Shown here: positions 1-12,385 of the stretch, piece after piece
Layout of the letters: the number at the start of each line of letters is the position of its first letter
How positions within the stretch are numbered: the first letter of the stretch is position 1
Notes under the pieces: generated by a model
Seen by the model: only the letters and a program-made list of their open reading frames with translations
Database searches by the model: none
What the model was told of the DNA's origin: nothing
Assembly (NCBI RefSeq): GCF_030253575.1
Contig: NC_080559.1
Span: 6,160,501 to 6,224,500, forward strand
Direction of reading: 5' to 3'
From: Rhododendron vialii
Lineage: Eukaryota > Streptophyta > Magnoliopsida > Ericales > Ericaceae
Length of the DNA stretch: 64,000 nucleotides
Translations under genes and position numbers: made by a program

Positions 1-2316
1 ATCATCATTCAAAGATTGTATGACGAGACATGATCTAACATTTCTTCAAATACTGCGGTTGCATTTCCATATGGCTCTAATCTATTGCATTCTAATCGTT
101 TGGCGTTTCTATTTTTTAAACAAGTCGAAACAATTGTATTTTGACAATTGTTGAAAATTTTGCAAATATTTTACGTAGAGAATGTGCAAAAGCATATTAC
201 CAAACCTATTTTCTCAAGTTACCAAACCTATTTTCTCAAGTTGACTAAAAGAAATTTGAAATCATAAACCGATATGTAAAAAAGAAAAGATGATTTTAAA
301 GTTTAAACACACCCAAACTAAAAACGTGCAAAGCGGGAGAGGAGAAACTACTCATCTTTTTAATCCCAAACCTACTAACTCTTATTATTACATGCATTTA
401 CGAAGTGGCGGCTACAGGATTTTAGCTACAAAAATGTATCAAAATTTTTGTAATAAAATGGTATTTTATTACTTGAAGTGAATTTTCATTTACTCCGACT
501 TTGTATGACTGATTAACTACAGAAAATATTAAAGAAAGAAATATATAAAATTGTAGTGCATTTTTTGAACCCAAATATTTTGCTTGAACCCCCTTCAAAC
601 CTTTGACAGCCACCCCTGCGTGTTCAGCTTAAGCCTTGCCCAACTTGGAAGTGGGCTAGATTAATTAGTAGATTCATACAAGTACACTGCTTGCATTGGG
701 CTAATTAATCACCATGTATCTGTCGTGGTTGTGGTTGAAGTTCACAATCCTATTTGGTATTAGGAAAATAATATTCACGTATTGTTTTCGACGCGAAAAC
801 AATACACATTGGTAATTTTAAATAAAAAAACGAGTACGAAAAGACGTCGCGTAAACAATATTTTTGCCACTATGAAACAAAAGTGATTGTATATTCGTTC
901 AAGTAGTTGTATCATTTTTTTGTATTAAGTTCCTGTAAAAAAGTTCTATTCAGATATGGTGGTTCTTTTGCCGGCTTAGATTGGTTGAACCCCAAACTTC
1001 TTAGACGAAGGAACTGTAGCTAGTGCCTAATGGCCCAATATAAACATCCCTTGGGCCTTTTGAGCAAACAATATTTACTAGTAAATTCAATCTTAGAATG
1101 GAAAAAAGAACGTGTAATAAGGCAGGTTACATTTTTTAAAGTAATGACCATTACGAGAATTTTTTATTTTAATTTTTTTTTGACGGTTAGAAGAGTTTCC
1201 ATTGCCAGAAAAAAAGATCAGTACATCAGGGGAGGCCACTATCCTCATGAAGAGGATCTAGAGGCGAGGGGGAGAGAATTTCCACTTACAAATTCCACTC
1301 CCTCTCGCAGCACTCTTGGCCATACTATGAGTCACAGAGTTACCAACACTTCTCACAAAACGCACACCAAATTCATCAAACAAAGAAAATAAACGACACC
1401 CCACAAAGGGCGAGAGAGTATCATTCTTCTTGCAGTTTTGGCAGCAAACAAGCAGTAATTATGCTAGCAAATTGGCTTGATTTATAAAAGTAGTATAACA
1501 CCCTTCCAAATTTTGGGAACCGTAATTTTAAAAGAAAAAATGGAGTTCAATGAGACCTCTTTTTTTATTTTTACTTACTACAAATGAGACTTGGGCATAT
1601 GAACTAGGCTACGAGTTTAGGCTATGATTGGGCTTTTAAGCCCAAGTCTTCCTTCTAAAATTTTACTGATTGCAGCCCAACAGTCAGCTGAGTTTAGAAG
1701 GATTATAAAGTGGCAGAAATGAAATTCATTAGTTTTCTTCTTCTTCTTCTTTTGGTGCTTAAAATTCGTTAGTTTTCCCTTATGAATTTGACTTGACCTG
1801 AAGGGTTCCTTGCTCGATTATACTTTGGGAGTCCAGCTTCTCTCCAATCCCGGCCCCGAAAAACACAAGGCCCGGTTTGCATCAACATTTCTTTTTATTT
1901 CCGTTCACGATTTCCGTTTTTGTTTATATCTATCCACATTCCAATTCTGGTGTTCATTACGCAAATCAATTTTATGTATTTTCCGTAAAACTTTTACAAT
2001 TTCTTTCCGTTACCGCTTTTAACAGACATGGTCCATCAACCAACCCACTTTTTTCTTTTTTTTTTATCAGCCCTAACCCACTTGAACTATGTTGATGCTA
2101 GGAAAAAAAAAAGTCGGTGTACGAAAATACCTTTTTCTTGAAAACCACGTTAGAATTTATGGTACTCGTACCACTGACCGTAGTTCCGATGTAACGCAAA
2201 CCAAAACCAATGTCCCAATAGGCCAATACTATATGTACACTATTTAACAGAACAATTAAGCGACATTATCAAACTCGCGGACTATAGTTTAGTGGTTTGG
2301 GTGAAGATGACAAGAG
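1..2316. other. Intergenic, no gene seen
   Basis: AT-rich DNA with only short, non-conserved ORFs. A 22-bp unit ending in TTTTCTCAAGTT is tandemly repeated twice near 199-241. I recognise no RNA gene, complete transposon or promoter here. Confidence 0.6.
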
Positions 2317-2549
2317 CCTCCGTCCGGATTTAATAATCATTTTTTGGAGTTCGTGACATTTTTTAATCAATTATATATTCCAATCTATAATGTTTTATGT
2401 GATTTTGAAAATATTGGATTATACAACTAATTGAGATCTATCAAATAAGATTCATATTTGATATAAAATTTATTACGGATTCAAAGATATAACTTGTTTT
2501 TTAGTCGGTTAGAATAGAACTAGGAACAATTAAATCCGGATGGAGGGAA
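2317..2549. mobile_element. Stowaway-like MITE (about 230 bp)
   Basis: The ends are inverted: CCTCCGTCCGGATTTAAT on the left and ATTAAATCCGGATGGAGG on the right. The CTCCNTCCG-type end and small AT-rich body fit Stowaway (Tc1/mariner) MITEs. A clean TA duplication is not visible, so the termini are approximate. Confidence 0.6.
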
Positions 2550-2779
2550 TAAATACTATTCTAATGTTTCAACTTTATAGGTCAGGACAGTGGCCTTGTT
2601 CTAAGAGATCAAATTAGCTTTCGGTAAGGAAGTTGATGTCCCAATGACTAAACAATGCCCTTTCGAATAGAATAATTACGGACATTAGAGAAGTCTGCCA
2701 TGATGCCATCTATCTGGAATTCAAACCTCATCAACTTCAACTATTTATATTGCTGACTTTCGTTAAGAAAAAAGAATTA

Positions 2780-3138
2780 GACTCCATTTGTTTGAACGTA
2801 AAATATTTTTTGATAAAATATTTTATTTATTTTTCAGAGTTTGGTTATGTAAAAAATAAGAATTGGATGAAAATAACTTACCCTTAAATCTTTCAATTCT
2901 CACTGCTCAATTTTCTCGATCGTCAGTCATAACCCACGTTCAATTCCAATATTCTCAAATCTCTCCACCGTTTAAACTCTCCCTCTATCTCTACACTATT
3001 TTGTCGATTTCTGAAAATATTTTCAAGTGCCAGTCAAACACCAGAAAATAAAAAGTTTGAAATTTATTTTCTGAAAAAATATTTTAGATGAAAAATATTT
3101 TACATTGTAAAACATTTTACATCGAAACAAATAGAGCC
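2780..3138. mobile_element. Tourist-like MITE with TTA target duplication
   Basis: A 359-bp element begins GACTCCATTTGTTTG and ends with the inverted counterpart CAAATAGAGCC. TTA stands on both sides (2777-2779 and 3139-3141). A 3-bp TTA/TAA duplication is the PIF/Harbinger signature, which makes this a Tourist-type MITE. It has no coding capacity. Confidence 0.75.
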
Positions 3139-3863
3139 TTATTTTGATAAATAAATAAATAAATTACAAGAGTGTAGTTTTCAAAATCCTAACTCCTAAG
3201 GCACTGTCTGTGAAAGAAAAAGTACAAGAAAAGTTGTGAGGGTCCTCTTTAACAATTTCTATCCATAAACAAAAAATATATATATATATCCTGTAAAAAG
3301 GCTTTTGCAAGAATTATTTCTGCACTAATTCCGACTACTACTAATTTTCAGTTTTTTGACAAATGTGTTTTATCAAATGAACCTTTAAAAGAATAAGCTT
3401 TCCTGTAATTATTTTATTAAAAAAAAATCCCGAAACGGGAGGTATTCGTAAATTTTTGGGATTTTATTGAGTAGAATGCTGAGGTTGTTGAGTGGTGAAG
3501 TTAATAGGTGACTAGACAAAGTAAAAATTCGCACTTTTCCTAGACAATTTGCTTAGAATCTCATTCAAGCTGTTGAAGATGCTCTCACCGTTGGGCTTCG
3601 TACTCTTTGTTACTTGCCAATTTTAAATTTCCCCTTTTAACCAAAAAGAAAGAAGGGAGTATTTAATTTACCCACGTGCATTGCTAGGTCTAACAATTAT
3701 TCAAATAGCATGTCCTAGTTTAGTGGGTCTGTTATGTGCATGAATGATCTTGGTTTTTGGGAAAGTTAATCACCACTTTATGGAATGCTTGTATTAATTC
3801 TCTCTCTCTACATCATTGGTGTCACCAAAATAAAAATTTGCTTGAAGACCCCTTTTTTTTATG

Positions 3864-4191
3864 CAGTACTGCTATAGGTACAGAAAAATTGGGACCGAAA
3901 TCCTACCGACGGCCGCCGGTGGGCCGTCTCCGGCCACCGGACGGCCGATCCGAGCCGTTCAAAAATTCTAAAAAAAAAAACCGAGGGGCCCAACGTATAT
4001 ACACGAAAAGGGGTGCTCCGATCAAGCACCCTACACACCTCGGATAACATTGATTCCCGCGTTGGGCCCCTCGGTTTTTTTTTTTAGAATTTTTGAACGG
4101 CTCGGATCGGCCGTCCGGTGGCCGGAGACGGCCCACCGGCGGCCGTCGGTAGGATTTCGGTCCCAATTTTTCTGTACCGGTATCTTTACTG
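3864..4191. mobile_element. Foldback Mutator-type MITE, family A copy 1
   Basis: A 328-bp palindrome with arms of about 120-140 bp each side of a short spacer, starting CAG and ending CTG. It is flanked by the exact 9-bp duplication TTTTTTATG (3855-3863 and 4192-4200). A 9-bp duplication is typical of Mutator-like elements. The arms are very GC-rich (CGGCCG, CCGGTGGCCGG) against an AT-rich background. A second copy lies at 50,184-50,516. Short ORFs on both strands are by-products of the palindrome. Confidence 0.85.
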
Positions 4192-4200
4192 TTTTTTATG

Positions 4201-5430
4201 TGTTCAACAATGGCTGCGCCTGATTCTTCTTTTTTTGCCACAAAAAGGGACAAAACCTAATCTGCTTTCGATGGTCCAACAAAAACTGGCATCCACAAAG
4301 AAACCAACCAGCTTCTTGGGAAAATTCGTTATGGTTTTGTCTTGTGTCCAAGTTACTGGTGCTCTTGGACCACTTGGACTTGGATGATCTCGGAGGGTTT
4401 TTTTTTTTTTTTTTTTCAACGGTTCGGGGTGTTCGGATCAAATTTGAACGTATCTCGACTATTCTCATTCCCGATCCGATTGGAGGCAAACCATCCACAT
4501 CGAGACTAAGAGAGTCACAAGAGATGTCTCTCTTGCTACCTAACCCCAAGAAATTGCCAAGTTTTGAATTCGAAATGTCTGAGGTTACAACTTATTTCTA
4601 TTGCCACTTGAGCTACCCTTAAGGTTCTGTTTTCCCTAATATTCTAAATTATACAAAAACAACCGTGGATATATGTCGATTTTAAGACCATAAAAAAGTA
4701 GTCTGGAAAAATAGACTATTTTTGGATGAAGAAACAAATTAAAACACTTCTGTCAGAAAAACTTGGTTTTAATTTTTGTGTGATATATATGATTTAAAGA
4801 ACTAACTGAGATCTTTAATTAACTGGTGTAAATTTTTTTTTAAAAGTAATACATGAAAGTATACCGATCCAATTCATTTGGTAAGCCCACTGTGAAATGC
4901 ACAGTTCAATTAGTTAATATGCGACCACGCTTATTTGATGTAATCTAACTTCGCTTGTTTTGTGGGGCAAGAAAATTCACTATCCCCATTCGATATTGAA
5001 AACAAAATATCTCAATACTTTGTAGGGCTTAAATTGAAATGTATATTTAACAATCATACAAATTGAAAAATCTCTTAAAAAAACTAGTAATCTACAAACC
5101 ATATACTACTAGGATTTTCGCCAAAACTATAGTATTGTTTTGTATTAACATGATGACAAGACTAATAGATTCCCAAATCCAAAAGTTTCTATCTCGGATG
5201 GCGTACGTGTAGACATTAATACCGAAAACGAAGCTGACATCGGGCTCAGAGTAACCCAATTTTTGGCTGGGGAAAATGTACATTTTGTTGCCAAGGATTA
5301 AAATACCAAAACCAAATCACTAAAAATGACCAAAACAGTACTAACAAAGCTCTTGAAGTAAGTAATCCGATAAGACACTGTTTGATTCTTTTTGGTTCCT
5401 ACAAACCGTTTTCCAACTTTCTACGTGTGA
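4201..5430. other. Intergenic, no gene seen
   Basis: AT-rich sequence with a poly-T run near 4398-4416. I see no coding exon, RNA gene or complete transposon. Confidence 0.5.
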
Positions 5431-5436
5431 CAACCT

Positions 5437-5650
5437 TGAGGGCCGAGTGGTTTGGCCAAGTGGGTACGAGAAAGCCAATAAGTGTTTGTTCTCTATGGGA
5501 TCGCATGCATGTTTGAATACGGCCAAACATTCCAATCTTTGAGGCCGCCGGAGAGTTTGTCTGGTCGTTAACTTCAAGGCCTGGATTAGTCAAGGTGTGC
5601 GGCTATGCGCAAACTAGCCCAGAAATCCGGTTATCCAAAAAAAATATACA
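5437..5650 (+). mobile_element. tRNA-derived SINE
   Basis: The head (GGCCGAGTGGTTTGGCCAAG) resembles a tRNA A-box and GTTTGAATAC near 5510 resembles a B-box. The unit ends in an A-rich tail (CCAAAAAAAATA) near 5635-5647. The 3' portion (CTGGATTAGTCAAGGTGTGC) is shared with SINE fragments elsewhere in the window, for example near 8,000, 37,790 and 50,560. No target duplication was found, so the limits are approximate. Confidence 0.6.
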
Positions 5651-7820
5651 TGAGATTTTTCCTGGTAGAGTGGACTCGGAAAACGGATCATTTACTTCGG
5701 TTTTGACAGAGTAAAGACAATGCCTATTGTCTAACTTGGAAAAATGGGCAAGACCAAAAATATAAAGGATGGGAATTTCCGGACAAAATCCAACATAGTT
5801 ATTTACAAGACATGGATTCCTGTTAACATATTCTAGGAGTATTTGACCATCTTTTATCACCACTTCCTACGTTTTTCTTCTCATTTCTTTTTTAGAAAAG
5901 ACTTCATTAATAACAACAGTTTACATGATATGTAATACAGAAAGGAAAAAAAAAAAAGAAATTCGCGTTCCTAACAAAATGGAGGATATATAGCCACAAG
6001 AAACCTCACTTGTATCGTGTTCCTCGACATCATGCATTCTGTAAGTAGTACCTCGCATTCGTCTCGTGGTTTTCCATTACTTTGTATTTTTGTAAGTGAT
6101 GGTGATTGTAATTGTTAGGGCCGAAGGCAAGTCTCTTTTGTGTCTTGGCATGCTTTTTGATCGGTCTTTCTTGATAGTCTAGTGCGTATAGGCCTTTCTT
6201 TGAATTAATTTGCCTCTGGTTATTCCTGGCAGAGGTTTTTTTTTTTTTTGTTATCTTCTTCTTGAAGCTTTCATCCTCTGTGGCTCTGTGTAAAGGAAGT
6301 TCTTCTATTTCATAGTTTCTTTGTGCCGATAAAAAAAATTTAGCTCACTGAATTCCAATGTACTTACACCAAGGAAATTGTAGACGAACAAAAATAAAAC
6401 GATTAGGCACCTATTTACGTACTCAATGTGACAGTTTTGGGGCCGGTTAGCACAAGTAGGGTGCATCTTTTGTTACTCTTAAAATAGCCTATTTGGCAGG
6501 GGTCATAGGGAGGCCGGATATGAAAAGATGCCCGAACATATAGAAATCAAGATGCTTGAAATCCAATATTTGATTCGTTTTTTGGTCCTGAATCTCTTAT
6601 CCGCCGAATAAGTCCATCCCCTCCAAGATGGATAAGATTTGGACACCATGCACAACCTATTTCCAAAAACTTGGACGCTCTATAACTACGAAAATGCAAT
6701 TATCCATCCATATTCCCTTTACCCAAACAAATCCCACATAACTTCTTTTTTTTGACAGGTCCAAATCCCATATAACTTATTACCGCTTAATTATAATAAT
6801 CTCCCCTCTTACTATATATATTCCCTTCTCTTTTCTAAAACTAACCGCTAACAAACTGCGCGCCTATTGTATCTACCAAAGAAGTCTATGATTCTGCTTG
6901 ATCATGACTAGGATGATGCCTAGAATTTACGTCTAAGTCTATCGTTGTGGTTTTATGTTCTCATTGGTGTAATCTCTGTCGACTTCTTGCTAACTCGGGT
7001 TTAATATTCTGTGGGAGGGAGTTAGTTCCATGTGATTGTACGGGCCTTAAGTGCTAACATAGTTCGGATATTTGGCTTTATACTTTGTAACCTTTTCAAA
7101 CGTTAAATCCCTAGGCGATAATCGCGGTTAATTTTCACAGTTTAGTCACAAGAGAATCGTGGGATTAATGAAACGTCTCTTAACTAGTCAAATGAAACCA
7201 ATCACTTTGAGGGGGCCGCCGGATAAACACAAAAGCACACTTAATTATACATAGGCTTTTTGCTGTCTCTTATGTTAAAAGATGATGGTGAAATGGGTAT
7301 TGTTGTTTTCGGCAAAAGTCTCACCGCCCCAATATTTCTTTTCGAAAAGGATGGGTTCAAGTTGGGTTGTGCTTGTAATTAGTTTTATGCCCCCATCTCT
7401 TTTTCAACAAAGACTGCTTTTGAAGCCCCTTTTTTGTTTCAAAAGGAGCAGACCAAACTAAATCGTTAGTACACTGGGGCTGATATTTATTTGGGTCCCA
7501 TTAAAATTAGCTACCAAAACTTTGCATGAAATTATGGATACCTACATTTGCAAACTCATTTCTGTTCACATCTCTTGCTCTCAAATATATATATACAGTC
7601 CGGATCCAATGAGGGATCCCTTACGGCCTTAAGGTGCAGAACTCGCCTTTCCCGATCAAATTGCGACTATCCGAACAGCTCAAAGTGTGCAAAACATGAA
7701 TTTAAGGGTACCCGCGAGAAATCAGAAAAAAAAAAAATTAGTTTATGGTTTTCACCAATGATAACATGAGCGAAACAAAAGAAGAAGGGATGATCAAACA
7801 ATCATATACTTCATCTATCA
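5651..7820. other. Intergenic, no gene seen
   Basis: No coding exon is supported. Several poly-A/poly-T runs (5946-5958, 6236-6250) could be retroposon tails. A TATA-like run lies near 6815, but no gene follows it. Confidence 0.5.
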
Positions 7821-8050
7821 ACCCCAAGAGGTTGGCCAACCTGGCCCGAGAGTCATGGATTGAGATTTAAGGGTTTTTTTCCTCCTTCAGTTTCAGGTTT
7901 GATCTTGCAAGTGCTATCAAATTTTTTGAGATCAATTCATATGGAGTTTTGTTCTAACCTTAATTGGGGTTTCCGCCAGTAGATGGTGGGATTGGTCCCC
8001 TAGGAATAATTGAGGTGGAAGTAAACTGTCCCGGACAACTAAGTTCTCAA
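7821..8050 (+). mobile_element. SINE copy, same family as at 37,634
   Basis: It begins ACCCCAAGAGGTTGGCC, carries a B-box-like stretch (GGTTTGATCTTG) near 7897, and ends with the family tail GGGATTGGTCCCCTAGG near 7990 followed by an A-rich run. The order of head, middle and tail matches the copy in the intron of the first peroxidase gene. Confidence 0.6.
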
Positions 8051-8153
8051 AAAAGAAAGAAAGAGAGACATACTTCATACGTCTTGTATTGTTGTATTGT
8101 AGGGCGCTCTTTTATTCTGTTTTATGTACCTTTTTACAAATTAAACCCTAATT

Positions 8154-8515
8154 TCCGTTCGGCTAAATAAGCCATGTTGGCTTATTTTTTTGTCATTATT
8201 CAAATTTTTTTCACATTTGTTAGTTTTTTGTCATTTTTTTTGAGATTATTATTTTTTCATGACAAGAGAAATCTAAAAAGTAAAAAATTACGATCAAAAT
8301 TCAATATTTTTTGAATAAAGACGAAAAAATTGGCTTATTGGCTTTTTTTTTCTTTATTAAAAAAAATTAGGTTTCGATCGTAATTTTTTACTTTTTAGAT
8401 TCCTCTCGTTATGATGAAGCAATAATCTCCAAAAAATTGACGAAAAACTAACAAATGCAAAAAAAATGAATAAAGACAAAAAAAATAAGTCAAGTGGCTT
8501 ATTTAGCCGAACGGA
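8154..8515. mobile_element. TIR MITE (362 bp), unclassified
   Basis: The two ends are a perfect 21-bp inverted repeat (TCCGTTCGGCTAAATAAGCC plus one base). The interior is also largely palindromic and AT-rich. A target duplication could not be fixed, so the superfamily is open. It has no coding capacity. Confidence 0.75.
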
Positions 8516-8817
8516 GTTAACAACCCAGAAGAATTATTTTATACTAGTCTTTATTCAATATTTTTCTGCATTTATGAATTTTGCATGTATTTTTTTGTGA
8601 ATTATTAGTTCGTCTCGACGAGAAAATTTCAAAAAATTAAAAATTATATGTTCAAAACCAAAAGTTTGTAGTCCTTGACTTTTCCACTATCTTAGGAAAA
8701 GAAAAGAAAGACATTTTTACCACATCGGTCACATTAATCAACAAATTTGGCATTTTCATACTAATAACTTGTCAACAACTTATTTCTCAACAATTTTTTC
8801 ACTCACAAATTCATCTA

Positions 8818-9243
8818 CTCCCTCCATCCTCTTTTAAGTATCTCGCTTCATAACTCCAACTTATTAAAAAAAATATCGGCCTTGTTAGTTTAGCACATTT
8901 GGGTATTTTTGTTTTGGTAGTGGGTGGAAAGAGAAATAAGGTAATGATTGAAGAAAGATATAGGGTAATGATTGGAAAATAAAGTTAAAACAAAGTAAAT
9001 ATGCTAAACGAACAAGGCCATCATCATTACAACTTTCACATCAACTTTTACCCTTATTTTCCCTACTTACCCTCTATGGAGATATCATCATTACACTTTT
9101 ACTCACTAACTTTTTAAAATGGATTTACTTTTATGGACAAAATATAAATGTACCAATTTTTACCCACTAACTTCACCAAATGTATATTTAATAAAAGACA
9201 ACCCAAAATGAAATACTGAACTTTAAAAATGGAACGGAGGGAG
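8818..9243. mobile_element. Stowaway-like element (426 bp)
   Basis: Ends CTCCCTCCATCCTCTTTTAA and the inverted ACGGAGGGAG are bounded by TA on both sides (8816-8817 and 9244-9245). The TA target and CTCCCTCC start are the Stowaway signature. Its inner sequence (AACTCCAACTTATTAAAAA, ACTTTTACTCACTAAC) recurs in the repeated block at 12,386-13,046. Confidence 0.75.
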
Positions 9244-9245
9244 TA

Positions 9246-9729
9246 CAACTTATTCACAATAAAAAATAATTTATATTTCTCAACAACTTATTCATTATCA
9301 AAAACACTTAAATAACTTGAAGAAATTTTTTCTCATAATTTATTTACTATCGGAAACATCCCTCGGGTGAATTGGTAAATTTGATAGAGCAGAGGACCTG
9401 TGCGTTAAGCTTCGAATCTAGTGGGGTCCCACGGGAGATCGCAGAAGATTTGGCTCCCCATCCCAACCGGTTCGGGGCAAATCCGTTGCTACGGTCTCTT
9501 TCATAACAGCAGCATGCCTCTCACACCCGTACACGTGTTCGGTGACGATCGAACTGCACGTGCGTGACCGGTTCGTAACGGAAATCGTCATACGTAGGGA
9601 GAGGGAGAGAGAGAGAGAGGCAAGCAAAACGGTTTCTGCTCTCAGTGAAAGCAAAAACAAAACTCCTTTACGAAAAGTTTGTTCAAGGCAGAGAGACATA
9701 TGCCCATAGATATATATACGCATATATGA

Positions 9730-9760
<31 letters not shown>

Positions 9761-9970
9761 CAGAGAGAGAAAGTGCTTCTGACAAAACAAAAAGTTGATT
9801 TGGACTTGGTGCTTTAAAAAGGGCAAAATCGGGGCGTTACGAAAACAGAAAGTGAAAACCGTTCTATGAAGCGTCCGCGCACGCGTGTGCCCGGCACGTC
9901 ATCCGTAACGCGACGAAACCCATACGCTATCTCCATCTCTATCCCTACTCCCTATCCGCCATCGCAGACA
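9246..9970. other. Intergenic, GA-rich tracts and a tRNA-like SINE head
   Basis: A tRNA-like stretch at about 9357-9425 has a B-box-like TTCGAATCTAG and looks like a SINE head. GA repeats lie at 9599-9620 and 9728-9772. Sequence is comparatively GC-rich with CpG around 9,520-9,600 and 9,860-9,960, as in promoters or 5' leaders, but I find no exon next to it. Confidence 0.4.
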
Positions 9971-9979
9971 ACTATCGAT

Positions 9980-10382
9980 GGGAGAGGCTCCCGTCCGGTC
10001 TCGGCTCATTGTGGGCTCTTTTCAGGTCCAAAATAATGATTGAAATCGTTTATTTATATACTTTGTCAAGAGCATTGGTCACGTCAAAAATCACATTGAT
10101 CAGAATATCGTTTAATATCATTTCGAAATACATTAAGTTTCAGAAAAATGTGTTAAAAGAGTAGAAATCCAGTGTTGCACATCTTTTTTGTTTTTACAAG
10201 ATTAATTTATTTCAAAATGATATCAAACGATATACTGTATCTGATCAACGTGATTTTTTGACTTGGTCAATGTTCTGAACGAAATCTAAAAAGTGAATGA
10301 TTTTTATTATTGTTTTGGGCTAAAAAAGGGCCCGTAATGAGCCTGAGACTGGACCTGATTGTACTAGACGGGAGCCTCTCCC
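9980..10382. mobile_element. Mutator-type MITE with 9-bp duplication
   Basis: A 403-bp element begins GGGAGAGGCTCCCGTC and ends with the inverted GACGGGAGCCTCTCCC. It is flanked by exact copies of ACTATCGAT (9971-9979 and 10383-10391). Sub-terminal inverted homology extends inward (CTCATTGTGGGCTC against GGGCCCGTAATGAG). It is non-coding. Confidence 0.88.
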
Positions 10383-10561
10383 ACTATCGATACACCCAAA
10401 TGTGTACACCGGAACGTGTAGGACTCAACTCGAATGGAAGTCATTCAAGTTATTAATTAGTTTAACAGTTCGTTGTAAAAAATTGGCTCAATCATTTCTA
10501 GGGGCTTTGGTTTTTATTCAAGTTGTAAGTACTTGATTGTATATTTAATATTCCATACTAA

Positions 10562-10798
10562 GGCCCTGTTTCAAAATACCTTTTTAAAAAATAATTACTT
10601 ATTTAATATTTTCAAACTCAAAAATAATGTAAATAAAAATTTATTTTTTTATTTTTTTACACCGTATAAAAGATCTCGATACGATATATCAAACAAGATT
10701 CATATTGCTAAAAAAATTATTTGTGTAAACATATTATTTTTGAGCTTGAAATTGTCTTCTTAAAAAATAAGTACTTATTTTAGTTTCGAAACGGGGCC
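10562..10798. mobile_element. Tourist-like MITE, family B copy 1
   Basis: A 237-bp element from GGCCCTGTTTC to GAAACGGGGCC, flanked by TAA on both sides (10559-10561 and 10799-10801). The inner motif AAAAGATCTCGATACGAT recurs in the copies at 11,630 and 29,214. The TAA duplication and GGCC start fit PIF/Harbinger-derived Tourist elements. Confidence 0.82.
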
Positions 10799-10801
10799 TA
10801 A

Positions 10802-11629
10802 AATGGCTAAATTCAAGATTCTACCTTCTGAATAAAAAATCGAAACATTTGATGAAATACTGTATTTGATTGAGTTAATTTATGTTGAGCCATCCGAAAA
10901 ATAAATTTAAAATTAATAAAGAACTGAGATTATTTATGTGTGCCCTAAAGTTCCATCATGCACCGATCTATAAACTATCGTTGCAATCCGGTCAGATATC
11001 AGTAATGGGCCTATTTAAATTCTTTTCTTTATTTTCGGTCAACAAATTAGGAATAAAATCAATCAAGTCTTTACCAATATATAATTGAGCTAATTTTTTT
11101 TTACAATCCTTAAAAAGGTGTTTTGAACAAACAGAGCAACTTCGATAATTTGTGTAGGACCACGAAACAGTGTGTACATTGGGTGTACACCAAAATGGTG
11201 TGCGGGTACCGTAGTTCTATCGATAGTAGTATTTAGAAAATGATTTCCACATTTTCTTTTTTATTATGATATCACACTCATTTTCTTATCGTTCTAGTGA
11301 GAAAAATACACTCACGAACTTTATAAGTAAAGACCAAAAAAAAAAGTGTTATAATAATAATTTTAAATAAAAGTGTGTGAAACTATTTTTCTATGTTTAT
11401 GGTATTTCAGCATCAGAAATTTTCAGTCGTGCGTCTGGTGCGAGAGTGCAATTTAGGGAAAAACTCCAGGCGGTGAATAGTTTTCCCACATTTGGATTCA
11501 ACTTTCTCTCTCTACTGTTGCCAAGATTCGGGGCAGTGAAAGCAAAGATTTTGCTTGCTTTCAATCACTCTGCTTTTGATCTGATTCGATATAGTATAAA
11601 TCTGATATTTCCTTCGGGCAATACAACGA
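10802..11629. other. Intergenic, no gene seen
   Basis: AT-rich sequence. Short ORFs here lack codon bias or recognisable motifs. Confidence 0.5.
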
Positions 11630-11869
11630 GGCTCCGTTCCAGAAACTTTCTTAAAAAATAAGTAGCTTATTTCATAATTTTAAATTCAAAAATAAAGTAA
11701 ATAAAAAATATTTTTTTAATTTTTTTTGCATTATATAAAAGATCTCGATGAGATCTTTCAAATAAGATCCATATTGCATATTTTTAGATTTCAATAAATT
11801 CATAATTTTTTAGCTTAAAATTGCCTTCTTAAAAAATAAAAGCTTTTTTTTACGTTCTGGAACGAAGCC
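11630..11869. mobile_element. Tourist-like MITE, family B copy 2
   Basis: 240 bp from GGCTCCGTTCCAGAA to its inverted match TTCTGGAACGAAGCC. It shares the inner AAAAGATCTCGATGAGAT block with the copy at 10,562. The flanking triplets CGA and AGA match only partly, so the target duplication has decayed or the end is off by a base. Confidence 0.72.
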
Positions 11870-12385
11870 AGAGACTCCTCTGCTTTTCGTTTTCCCTGTT
11901 TGATTTATTTTCTTCTTCTTCTTCTTTCTATGGTGCCTTGGAAAATGAACTACTACTGTAGTATACCAATAATGATAGTACTACCACATTCTACGTTTTC
12001 TTAGCTGCTGTTTCACCAAGCTTTTTTTTTTTTCTTTTTGGAGATTTTATTCTTATTTAAAAAATTGTATTCTTTAATGTTGCGTCAAATTTTGTAGATT
12101 GCAGTATTAATTTATCTAGATGAGAGGAATCTGAATTTTTTTTTTTGACTTTTTCTCAATTATTTTGGGAAATGATCACTCTTCAGCAAAAAGAAAGTCA
12201 AAAAAGTTAGCTTTTTTTCTTAAATTGGATATTTTCAAAAATAATTAAGTAAAAAAAAAATTTATTTTTACTTTTCTAATTTCCACTCATTGAGACAAAT
12301 CGATAATTTAAAAAAAATTGGTATGAAACTAACTAACACAAAAAAAAAAATTTGAATAAAGACAATTTTTGAAAAGTGCTACTCT

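Noticed and set aside
3757..4253. Overlapping open frames on both strands (up to 117 aa)
   Set aside because: They mirror each other because they lie in the palindromic arms of the MITE at 3,864-4,191; no conserved motif is present.
9357..9425. Possible tRNA gene
   Set aside because: It has A- and B-box-like blocks but no convincing cloverleaf or acceptor pairing; it is better read as a SINE head.
9418..9723. 101-aa minus-strand open frame
   Set aside because: It is driven by GA repeats (a run of SLSLSL) and a SINE-like head; no domain or initiation context supports it.
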